Source: Guadua angustifolia
Taxonomy: Eukaryota; Streptophyta; Magnoliopsida; Poales; Poaceae
Direction of reading: 5' to 3'
Length of the DNA: 64,000 bases
Assembly (NCBI GenBank): GCA_036346375.1
Contig: JAYEVE010001132.1
Coordinates: forward strand, 124,001 to 188,000
The notes below the pieces were generated by a model, which saw only the letters and a program-made list of their open reading frames with translations, searched no databases and was not told the DNA's origin. The translations under genes and the position numbers were made by a program. Positions 1-10,262 of the stretch are shown one piece after another (positions within the stretch are counted from its first letter, which is position 1; every line of letters begins with the position of its first letter).

Positions 1-1289
1 CGGAAAATATGTCCAAAACTTCATGTTATTCTTGTTTGTACGATTCATTTATTGTCACATGATATTATCCTTAATACATATTTGCTCATCTTGAATGCAA
101 CAACTTAACAATGTCTTGCTTGTTGATCTAGATGTTTTTCACCCTCAGTGAGAACCTCTATTATTTATGGTTTGTTGTTGAAATTTCCATCTACTTAGGT
201 ATTCCCTGCATCAATATTCTGAGACACGATCGATAATAGATGTTGTAATTGAATATCTGCACTTCCTATATGCATTGAGAGCAGAGTTTGTCCGTCGGGA
301 TAGACTTAAAATATAAACATTTGTAGCGCTTTTCTCCCTTCTTATGATAATGTTGATGGAACTTCGACTAATAAATCAACCCAAGACCCGCCTGTGACAT
401 GAGGTGGCGGCAACCATAGAGTGCTTGATGAGACCTAACACCTTTGGAGTGTGTGATTTGCTTCATGCCATCTGAAGTGGCCTTGCTTGAAGTCACCGTC
501 GTGCCACGGTGCGAGTAGGCGGAGCAGCATGCTCTTGTGCGGCGTCACCGTCGTGCTGCCATGGGAGAACATGGTACTTTGAAAAATTTGTAGATTTAAT
601 TCATAGATTACTCTAGTTAGGCTAATTAAAGATTGAACAAATGTGATTGCAAGTCGGGTCTTCCATGCAGGAAGGACTTTAGAACACCGAGCTTGATAAG
701 AAAGAAGGCGGGAGGAAGCCGATGGGCGGTGAGTGCGTGGAAGAAAGGGGAAAACCAACCGAACACTCCTTGGTTCTTTGTCTTCTTCAGCCTATCATCG
801 ACTTCTTCTCACCTCGCCTGATGGGCGATCGAGGTCGAGACTAGCCTATCTGTGCGAGTGAGCTCAGTCGAATGAATGAAGAGGCGGGAGAAGCCGGTGG
901 GTGAGTCGCGGAAGGCTGACAGTGGGAACTGCGGTTGGCATGCCGGTGTTCAGGAACCAAATCATCAGCTGGTTGCTGTCAAATTTTCAAGTACATGTTC
1001 TCCAGTGCAGCTGGATGACACATAAATATCTTCGTTCATTACATCGTCCTGGCTTTTTCATGTCATCATCAAGCCTCAATATATTGCCGAGACCTGCATC
1101 TTTCTTGAGACGATTTGTGGTAAAGTTCCATCAACGTATCTTAAGAAAGAAACGCTGTTTATATTTAAGTCTATCCTGACGAATAATGACTTACTGAGAA
1201 GTGCAGAACCCAATCTCTACTCTGGTTATGCCTTATGTAAATATCGTTGTGAAATATTGATGGAAATTTGAACAACATTTATAAATAAT
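1..1289. other. Unassigned sequence, probably interior of a CACTA-type element
   Basis: No gene can be supported here. Short open frames lack recognisable domains and splice context. A GC-rich block at about 640-930 repeats a phrase of the type aaggcgggaggaagccg twice, near 695 and 880. The stretch lies inside the CACTA end at 1648, so it may be the interior of that element. Confidence 0.3.
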
Positions 1290-1648
1290 GGAGGTTCAAT
1301 GGCGAGTTCGAGACATCCTGACGGTTCTTATTATGTAACCGCAGCATTAAGTTACATCGCAGCGGTTATGATTTGAAACCGCTGCAGCGATATGTTAGTA
1401 TCCGCGAGCGGTTATGATTTAACCGTCAGCGATATTCTTATATCACGAGCGGTTTTAAATAAAAATGCATGATATAACAATCACGAGCGGTTTCAAATAA
1501 TAACCTTGCATCTGTGATGCAAAACCTACCGAGCGGGTGGAAAAGTCTCGTCTGATCTCCTTCATCCGCAGACCTATTATTCTTGACGGTTCACAAAACC
1601 GTCTCGATAACGTTCTTGGCAAATGCTGTGATGATGATTTCTGTAGTG
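1290..1648. mobile_element. Terminal region of a CACTA (En/Spm-type) DNA transposon
   Basis: On the minus strand the segment begins with CACTACAGAAATC at 1648. This is the diagnostic CACTA terminus of the CMC/EnSpm superfamily. Inward from it (about 1320-1500) a short motif of the form gagcggtt or cagcggttatgatt occurs at least five times. Such subterminal repeats are the usual transposase-binding array of these elements. The opposite CACTA end was not found in the window, so the element is truncated or starts before base 1. No transposase frame was seen. Confidence 0.6.
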
Positions 1649-3030
1649 AGTGTCTCCTTTGGGCGCCTCCTCTAGCTCCTCCTCCCACTCATGGCGCCTT
1701 CCTCCATGGAGCTCCTCCTGGATTTGCAGCGAAGCCTCCCCTCCTCCTCCATGGACAGCAGCTCCTCCTCCTCCTCACGGTTGGAGCGCTTGAGCAAGGT
1801 AAGGTTTCTAGGGTTTGGGTGATTGTTGGGTGGCTGGGTTGGGGAGGATCCATGGGAGTTTAGTTGGTGTTTGGTTGTATTTTGATTGGATTGGAGGCGA
1901 AACCCTAGTTCTTGCACAGATTTTAGTTTCGTGCAGATTTCAGTAACCGCGTTTGATTGCGATTTGGGATTTTTGGAGACTTATTATGGGGGGTTCGTCT
2001 TCATAAAAGTTGTAGCTAATCCTTTCCCCTTCAATTGGAGTACAAAAACACGAAAATCTATTAAGACAATTAAAAGTTATGACCTTTTTAGTGCAGACTG
2101 CTCTGTGTTGGTTTTCAGTGATAGATGTAATGTTCAACTGAAGGGTAGACCAAGTTGCTGGCCGAATTAGACTTTTTGGTTGCCTAGAGAAAGCTAGAAT
2201 TTTTCATGTAGATTAATAAAATGTATTTGTTTGCTACCTTTGCATTCAAGAATAAAAAGTTATGATGTTTTGAACTTCTGTCCAGAAAACCTGTAAGTTC
2301 TGGAAGTTCAGTTTGGGGTTATATGTTCAGTGGTCGATTTGAGGCTCTCTGATCTATCTCCTGAACATTTGGTAGTAACAAAAGTTGTAGATAATACTCT
2401 TAAGTTTCTAGGAAGCTAAAGAACATACAATTTGGCCAAACCATTTAAAAGATATGCCCAAATTACTCTCTGCTGTTCAAGTTCTGAACTAGTAATAGGT
2501 TCAATTTTGTTCTGTGATTTAAGGCTACTTAGGGGCCGAATTAGAATCTTCCATTGCCTGGAAAGTTGTGGGAAATTTCGTGTAGATTGATAAAATGTCA
2601 TCATTTACTTGATTCCATTCAGTATAGCATTTTTTATGAGTTAATCTCTGCATGCTGTTCTAAAGTTACTGAAATCTGAAGCTGAAACTTAATCTGTTGA
2701 TTAGAAACATGTAGAGGCCGAATTAGAATCTTCCATTGCCTGGAAAGTTGTGGGAAATTTCATGTAGATTGTGAAACTACTATCATTTGCTTGATTCCAT
2801 TGAGTATAGCAATTTCTATGGGCTAAAGACTGCTTGCTGTCCCGGAATAGTTGCGAATTGCAGAGCTGCTGTTTTCGTGGTTCTGGGCTGTTTTGGGGAA
2901 TAATTGCAATTGTGTTTTGCATTGTTGGATTGAGTCGGACGTTGATCCGTCTGTTTGTGCACTTGTCGTTTTCAGGTGTTGTGTCTTCAGGGGTGGTCTC
3001 GACTCGAGTTGCCTCAATGCGCCGGTAAAG
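1649..3030 (+). repeat. Leader-like repeat unit with exon/donor structure (left copy)
   Basis: A GC-rich open stretch starts with ATG at about 1691, is rich in Ser and Leu, and ends at a good splice donor (AAG|gtaagg) near 1799. An AT-rich intron-like stretch follows, ending near a second exon-like block (about 2970-3025) that closes with ggtaaaggcaagtg. The same order occurs inverted at 4030-5460. I do not recognise a protein. The unit looks like the transcribed leader or LTR of a large non-autonomous LTR element rather than a host gene. Confidence 0.4.
2150..2810. repeat. Tandem-like internal repeats of the left unit
   Basis: A block starting gccgaattaga, with ttgcctggaaag and tgtagatt following, occurs at about 2161, 2535 and 2714. 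The last two copies are about 179 bp apart and very similar. The inverted counterpart of the block is readable at about 4811-4885. Confidence 0.6.
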
Positions 3031-4029
3031 GCAAGTGCAACTCAGATATCTCTTATAGGGTATTTAGTTAATTGTTTGTGTTATGTATATGCTTACGCTT
3101 ATGGTTGCATTCGTGTTTATAAGCACGCCTAGTAGGGTAATTGTCTTTTGGATGAAAAGGGTAAGTAATCGATACAAGTGCGCCGTTGTTTAAACGTGTT
3201 ATGATTTGTTTGATGAACTTTATGTACCTTGCTATCATGACATTATGTTGCATCTATGGATTGAATGTTATGTGCGTTGTTTGATGAATTTCCGTTTAGA
3301 TGCCATGATGATATCTTGCTAAATCTTCCTTTCATATTCATGCTCACTAGTTTGATAGGCTAGTGGGAATACTGAAAGCATGGAATTGGATTGCGAAAAT
3401 GGTTTGATTTATGATCAAGATAGATGGAACTAATAATTACTCTAGTATTGGTGATGGGAGTATGAATATGAATGTTGAGGAAGTGATTATGAGTGTTGAG
3501 GATGTGATCATGAGTGTCGAGAATATGAATATGGAAGTTGAGAATTTGGATATGATGTTGAGAATGGCATTTGCATATGTGCATTCATGAAAAGTGCATT
3601 GAGCAGTAGCGGTGAGAAAGTCATATCAATGTATGACTAATCCGTGTGCTCGGATTTCCTACTCAGAGTCCCATCTAATCGGGCGTGGATGGGAGCGTGC
3701 AGCGGGAGACCGCTACTAGGTAGCGGGCAAGTTCTGCTTTCGGCAGCCCCTTCCACGGATGGTTGGGTTTGAGGGCACACATCGACGGTGGTGCTCGCAA
3801 TACCGGTATGTGCCAAAGAAGAGATGAGACATGCATAATGCATCATGTACCATGAGATATTATGTGGATGAAAGTATGGTTATGTTGCATCATTTAGCAT
3901 TTCATTGCCTCGCATTGCGATTGTTAATTGCGATTTATGTGAAAATATACCATTATGATTAACGATTAACATGATTAGCATACATATTCATAATGATTAG
4001 CAAGAAATCAACATCCTAGTATCATACTA
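3031..4029. other. Spacer between the two inverted units
   Basis: No gene is supported. At 3460-3560 there is a degenerate short tandem repeat (gagtgttgaggatgtgat-like, about 24-30 bp period). Around 3650-3800 lies a GC-richer block without a coherent frame. The stretch is probably the downstream part of the same LTR-like unit. Confidence 0.3.
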
Positions 4030-5460
4030 GTTGATACACTTGCCTTTACCCACTCGGAATGGAGTGGCAAGAAGTTGCGGCCACTTCCGAGATTATCTTG
4101 CCTGCAATAATATATTCATGCATCTCAAAACAAAGCAATCATAACAATAAGCAGCATCAAGCCTAGCCCCAAAAATTCAACAAGCTGCCACTCGGACAGC
4201 TAGCCACTAAAACATGCATAACTTTTACGTAGTTGATCCAAATTAAGTGAATCCAGTTTCTAATTAATCATAAGAGGATAATATACAACTCTACTATAGC
4301 CATTTATTTAGAAAATGCACCAATAATTCCCATATTTGAAATGAACAGAGGTGACATACACCTTCACTTGTTTTGGATAGTCAATATTAAAACAAGCATA
4401 ACTTTTGAATGGCTAAACCAAAAATTAATTTCTTGTGCTCTAATTGACCATAAGAGAATAATATACAATTATCATAAAGCCATTTATACAGGAGATACTT
4501 CTATAGTTCCCAGTTCAGCAAAGAGCAAAGACCAACATCTACTTAGTCAAATCTGGACAGCAGACATAGAAATGAGTATATCTCCTAAATGGCTAAACCA
4601 AAAATTGAGTTCTTGTGCTCTAAATGACTACAAGAAGATAATCTCCATTTATTATATAGCCATTCATTCAAGAGATGGATTTAAAGTCCTCAAATTACAC
4701 TCTGAACCTCAGCCAAAAAAATCTGAACCTTCAGCAGCTTCAGATTTCAGGACAGCAACTTCAAAATAGCATAACTAATGATTCTTGAATCCAAATCAAG
4801 CAAACAAGGATATTTTATTAATCTACAGGAAATTTTCTAACTTTATCTAAGTAATAAAAAATTCTAATTTGGCCTGCATTTAGCTTTAAATAACAGTTAA
4901 ACATTTTAGCTACTAATTCATGCACATTCAGAACAGCCCGCACTAAAAAGAGCATAACTTTTGATTGGTTAAATGGAATTTATTGTTCTTATACTCAAAT
5001 TAAAGGGGTAACAAAATCTACAACTTCCTCTACAGTCAACTGAACAGAAAACACTTCTAACCCCTCAAATCGCAGCTTCTAACAGTCGGGCAGAACATAG
5101 CCCGAAAACAGATTTTTCCCTCCAAACCCTAGACCACCATTTCCCTCCAAAATCTCCAAAATCTTCAACCCTAGAACACTCTAACCAGCAATACTCCTTC
5201 AAAACAACAGCAAGAACCCTAGAAATCCATGCCCCCACTTACCTTCTAAGGAGGAACAAGAGGAGGGAGAGGAGGAGCTTGTTACCAAGGAAGGGAGCTG
5301 CAGCCATGGAGGGAGGAGGGAGGCGTTGCTTGTGGGGAGGAGGGAGCAGGGGGCGCCAGCTTGGAGGGAGGACCAGGGAGTGGAGGAGGAGGAGCTCATG
5401 GGTGGGAGAGGATGAGGGTGTTGGCTGGTTGGGGAAACAACAAGGAGTGAGATGGCTAGT
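4030..5460 (-). repeat. Leader-like repeat unit with exon/donor structure (right copy, inverted)
   Basis: Read on the minus strand, a Ser/Leu-rich GC-rich open stretch (about 5433 down to 5240) ends at a donor (GAAG|gtaagt). It is followed by an AT-rich intron-like region and then by an exon-like block closing with the same gggtaaaggcaagtg phrase near 4035. A block of about 180 bp (gcataactttt ... ggctaaaccaaaaatt ... agccattta) recurs near 4213, 4396, 4577 and 4950. Order and content mirror the left unit, so the two are diverged copies in opposite orientation. Confidence 0.45.
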
Positions 5461-5929
5461 GCCTTAGGCAATAAAAATAACAAAGAATCCCTCTCCCACA
5501 AGGGTCCTCACCAACAACTGAACTTTCCTTAACTTGAAAATAATATGCGATATTACAAAAATCATAAGGCGTGAGCATGTTACTACTCTTAGGGGTATTC
5601 AGGGTCATCCCCAGATTTTGAGTGCTTCTAAGGCACACACTGCTTCTAGATAGGTCAGAGAGTCGTCTATTATTGGACAGCGTCTAGGACTCGGTTGTCA
5701 TGCTATTCAGTCGAGTTTTAATCTCAAAGATGCTTGTGGTTAGTCTTGCTGACATTCTCTTGATATTCCTTATTTTTCCCATCGAGGTATATATCAATAG
5801 CGGGAGGTGTTTTCTGGTAGGAGATTTAGGTAGCCTCACTGGGATGGCTTGGCCTTTGCATCACGGCGGGCCAACCCAGTTTCAGGTTCTTGATCTTCTG
5901 CTAATGCTATTTATGATCTTGTGAGAGTT
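5461..5929. other. Upstream part of the degenerate copia element
   Basis: No clear gene is present. Pieces may be decayed gag of the Sirevirus-type element that becomes recognisable from about 5930, but no zinc knuckle or PBS was found. Confidence 0.3.
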
Positions 5930-7965
5930 GAGCGTCAGAGAGACACTAGAGTCCAGTCTTCTTCTTCTTGTGCTGGTACTTTGAGGCACCGCGTGGTTCA
6001 GTATTGGGTTCCTAAATCTTCACTTTATCCCAGTACCGAGTCATCTCTCTCTTGTGTCTTGATCAGGTTCGTTGGATGAGGAAGGGAGAGATTTGGATTG
6101 TTGACTCCGGTTGTTCTCGTCATATGACCGAGAGACTCTCGTTGATTCTCTTCCCTAGTCTGAGCCCCCGGTGATGAGTTGATCACTTTTGAAGATGCTT
6201 CTTTAGGTACAGTCATTGCAAAAGGTACCATCTGCATTAATAATAATTTTATTCTTAAGGATGTTGCTTTAGTGAGTAAACTGCAATACAATTTGCTTTA
6301 TGTTTCTCATTTTATCGATGACTCTTTCGAGGAAAGCTTTAAGAGTAGTACCTGTAGAATCCTTGATTCATCAGGAGAGTTAGTTTACATGATTTCTAGA
6401 TTTGGGAGTCTTTCGTGCAGATTTTCTATTTCTTCTGGAGACTCTCTTCGTTGTTTGATTGCTTCGGAGTCCCGTGATCTCTCCTTCTGGTATAGGAGAC
6501 TTGGTCATATTGGTTTCGATCATTTGACCAGAGTTAGCAATCATAATCTCATTTGTGGCTTACCTAAACTCAAGACGGTCAAAAACTTAGTTTGCTCTCC
6601 TTGCCGACATAGAAAGATGGTTGCTGCTTCTCATCCTCCAATCACTGATGTAATGACTAATGCACTAGGACAGTTTTTACATATGGACACTATTGATCTA
6701 GCTAGAGTGCAGTCAGTGGATGGGAAGTGGTATGTTCTTATCATTGTCGATGATTTTTTGAGGTATTATTGGGTGTTTTTCATGGCCTCGAAGGATGAGA
6801 CTTTTTCTCATTTCAAGGGTTTGGTCAATAGGCTGTCTTTTGAGCTCCTAAGTGCCTTACGAGCTATACGTAGTGATAATGACATGGAGTTCAAGAACTC
6901 CTACTTTGAGAGTTTCTGTGTGAAATCTAGTTTAGAGCATCAGTTCTCCTCTCCCTACGTCTCTCAGCAAAATAGAGTAGAGGAAAGTAAGAACAAGGCC
7001 CTAGTGGAGATGGGCAAGACGATGCTAAATGGGTACATTACTCCTATGAAGTTTTGGGCTGAGGCTATAGCTACTGCTTGCCATATGTCTAATCGTGTAT
7101 TCTTGAGAGCACATTTGCACCATACTTTTTACAAGTTGAGGTATGGGCGGGCAAAAGCCCATTATCTCTCATTTTCGTGTGTTTGGTTGCAAGTATTTTA
7201 TTTTAAAGACCGGTAACCTGGATAAATTTAAGTCTCGTTCTTCTCATGGTATATTTTTGGGTTATTCGTCTTCCTCATGAAGCTATAGGGTCTGGAGTTG
7301 CGATGCGAATAGGATTATAGAGACCTGTGAGGTGACCTTTGATGAGGCTAGCCTAGGAGCTAGACCTGATATTTCAGGCTCTTCTTCCTCCTCCTCGCGC
7401 CTCTCATCGCCAGGCAATGAGGCGCATCTTCAGGTACCTTCGTGCTAAACTGATTGTGGTATTTGGTACTCTTCCTCTTCTTATCTGTCCCTTCGAGTCT
7501 TTTTCGATGCAGACTTTGCTGGCTGTAGGATAGATAGGAAGAGCACTTCTGGTACTTGCCAATTTATTGGCACTTCTCTTATTTCTTGGTCATTTAGGAA
7601 GCAGTCTGGAGTTGTACAGTCCACCGCAGAGGTCAAGTATGTTAATGCAGCGAGTTGCTGTAGTCAGGTGCTTTGGATGCGATCGATTCTGTGTGACTAT
7701 GGGTTAGTGATAAGAGTGTTCTATTTTTCTATGACAACACTTCTGCTATTTGCATTGCTAAAAACCCAATACAGCATTACTGGACCAAGCATATTGATAT
7801 TAGATATCACTTCCTTAGAGACCATGTGGAGAAGGGGGATATCGCGTTTCAGTTTGTAGAGAGTGACCATCAGATAGCAGATATCTTCACCAAACTTTTG
7901 GATATCTCTAGGTTTGTTGCCTTGAGGAGTGAACTTGGAGTCGTGAGCCCTTACGGCTTATCGTG
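5930..7965 (+). pseudogene. Degenerate Ty1-copia (Sirevirus-type) pol, reverse transcriptase deleted
   Basis: Order of remnants: end of gag and protease with an intact DSGCSRHMT active site (Asp codon at 6103), in a different frame from what follows. Then the 345-codon frame 6179-7216, with the GAG-pre-integrase zinc region (RLGHIGFDHL ... CSPC) and the integrase core (IVDDF, RSDNDMEF, and a degenerate ...NRVEESKN around the third acidic residue). Integrase C-terminal text continues in another frame to about 7410. The sequence then jumps straight to the end of RT and RNase H (RRIFRYLR, DADFAGCRIDRKSTSGT, then SDHQIADIFTK to about 7960). The whole reverse transcriptase is missing. Similarity to the SIRE/Opie-like lineage is my recognition from motif wording and was not searched. 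Several frameshifts and stops make it non-functional. Confidence 0.85.
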
Positions 7966-9850
7966 AGGGGGGCTGATCTGTATACTATGTATTATATGTT
8001 TTCCTTCAGCATTTCCTTTCTTTTACTTTGTCTGGATGTTTATGGGCTTATTTTCTGTTTTGAGTTCACTTCACTTTCTTTCTTTTACTTTGCCTGGGTG
8101 TTTATGGACTTATTTTCTGTTTTGAGTTCACTTCACTTTGACTTCTGGCATGCTTCGCTTGGACAACTCATCTTATGTTTTAGGTTGCTATCATACATAA
8201 TTAATTGTTCTCTCTTCTCTCTAGGTCGAGTTCTCTCACAATCTTATAAGTCTAGTAGGCGTTGGTCCCCTTAGGTAGATAGGGTCTATATGCACTCCTT
8301 AGGTTGGGATCTTGAGTCAGCTTCCCTATATCAATCGTTGTGAAAAATAAGAACGAGTATGAGCCGTAGTGTTCTCTACTATCTTTTCTATGCTCTATGC
8401 CACCCAATTTGCAGTTTCTCAACTTCTCTTTATTCTGTGTTTCTGGTTTTGATTGAGTTCATTTGGACCTTCCTTGAGCTTAATTTTGCTAATATCTCAA
8501 CTTGAACCAGATTTGTGCTTAAAATTGAGGACTTTAGAGAATATATCTACTTCATTCATTGCATATAGACTTCATTTTCCGTTTTATAAGCTTTGTTTAT
8601 TATGCAAATGATTTATCTTACATGCTATGCACTTTGCAACCTTTATGAAGAAAATTGGTAGCTTAGATATGTCAAGTTCATTTTGATTCATCTTGCTAAG
8701 CATGTTAACATTTAGAAAAATTAAAGCTTTAAATGAAAACTTGATGAAACATGTTGCTTTTACTTACTAAGTTTCTTCTCTAGAGGTATTTGCCATAATT
8801 TGTGAAACTTTAGAGTTCTCTAGAGTCCCTATAGCAACTTGGGTGAAACTAGTTTGATCCATACCTGAGTCACTTATTCGATTATATTTGCTAAAATGAA
8901 AGTAAGAAAAATTGACTCTTTTTGTGTGCATTAGACTCAACACCTCGCATTCACAAGATAGCTTTCCATTGCACTTAGGATGAAATTGGCATGTGTAGTG
9001 TATGACCAAGACCATCCTCTTTAGAGTTCTTCTTGAGATAGTCGACAATGGCTTGAGTCAATTACACTTGAAAAATACAAATAAAAAAATATATGTGGGT
9101 AAAGAATACAAATAATTTCAAACATTTGCACCCCATTATGTCTTTTGAGATCATAAAGAAAAATTTGCATCAAATAAAAAATGAGCTCGAAGGACCTTGT
9201 ATGCACTTCTAGATTCCCCAAAGTATTGAGTAGGTTGAACTCTAGATCTTCTCTATTTGATTCTTTAAGTGGCTTTGCTTCTAATTTTAAAACTAATGCT
9301 AAGTGCTGCACTTGTTAAATCTTGCTAAGGATGACATATTCAAAACTAAGCTTGCTAGCAAAATTTGTTATTTGTACTTGAACATGTCTTTGCTTAGCAA
9401 AATCTAAAATTGTCTAGCTTAGTGTCATATCTTGTCATCATGGTCACTTGGATAATCTCCAAAGCTCTTCTAGGATGCATTCCCTGCATACATATATAAA
9501 GAGGAGAAAATGTCATCTTGATGCCTATATTGCCAAACGAGGGAGAAATTATAGAAAAGGCATCATTAAAAGATAAAAATGGAATTGCATTTTGGATCTT
9601 ATGATTTTGTTGAAAACTTGATAACTAGCTTGAATCATAAGCATATTTGAGTTCTTGTGAGTTTTTATTAGTCTTTTAAAGCTTTTGTGGAAAATTTATT
9701 TTTCTTGGTTTTTGCTCTAAAATCCTTCTTGTCAACTTGGCCATGTCCTTATTTTCTTTCTTCTAGACCAAGGTTGGCCTAATTATTTTATTATCTTCCT
9801 CCTTCAAACTCAAATTTTATGCCTTTTGGGTATTTGTCAATATACTCATC
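7966..9850. other. 3' non-coding region of the Sirevirus-type element
   Basis: Sequence between the end of RNase H and the polypurine tract at 9851. Long AT-rich spacers (sometimes carrying an env-like frame) are typical of Sireviruses. No convincing long frame was seen on either strand. Confidence 0.45.
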
Positions 9851-9861
9851 AAGGAGGAGAT
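9851..9861 (+). other. Polypurine tract of the Sirevirus-type element
   Basis: The tract aaggaggagat immediately precedes a TG that would start the 3' LTR at 9862. Purine-rich tracts of this form prime plus-strand synthesis in copia elements. Position after pol and before an LTR-like block supports the call. Confidence 0.5.
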
Positions 9862-10262
9862 TGAAAAACCATGTGGACGTCTACTCATGTGTGTGATGAG
9901 TTATTGATATTGTTCAAGCAAATAGTGTTTGAGTTTGAGGGAGATTTGAGGTTTAAATCCAAATTTGAAGCATTTTGAGTGCTGTCTAGTAAGGGTGGTG
10001 CTATCAGTCTGGCATAGACGGTAGCACCACCTGCTCGGGTGTGGTAGCATCGGGCCTATGGTTGACGTGAAAGTTCCAAAGAGGGTGATTTCTGGTTCGG
10101 CATCGGGCGGTGCTACCGGCTTGGGGCGATAGCACCGATCTACCATGGGTGGTAGCACCGGCCTCAATCCTGTGCGTTTTTTCCAAAGAAAGTATTTTTG
10201 TGATTTTTTAGGGCGGTCATACTGGCCAAGAGGCGCCAAGAGGCAGATGATCGCCAATATGC
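9862..10262 (+). repeat. First part of the 3' LTR of the Sirevirus-type element
   Basis: The block begins TGAAAAACC directly after the polypurine tract. It contains several palindromic GGTAGCACCG / CGGTGCTACCG boxes (about 10000-10165), a hallmark of certain grass copia LTRs. LTR-like text resumes near 13230, with another GGTGCTACCGG box near 13698. The LTR therefore appears to be split by the intervening 3 kb. Confidence 0.5.

Noticed and set aside
4341..4769. 142-codon plus-strand frame
   Set aside because: It spans two copies of the roughly 180-bp repeat of the inverted leader unit. The apparent internal protein repeat (WLNQKL twice) is only the DNA repeat.
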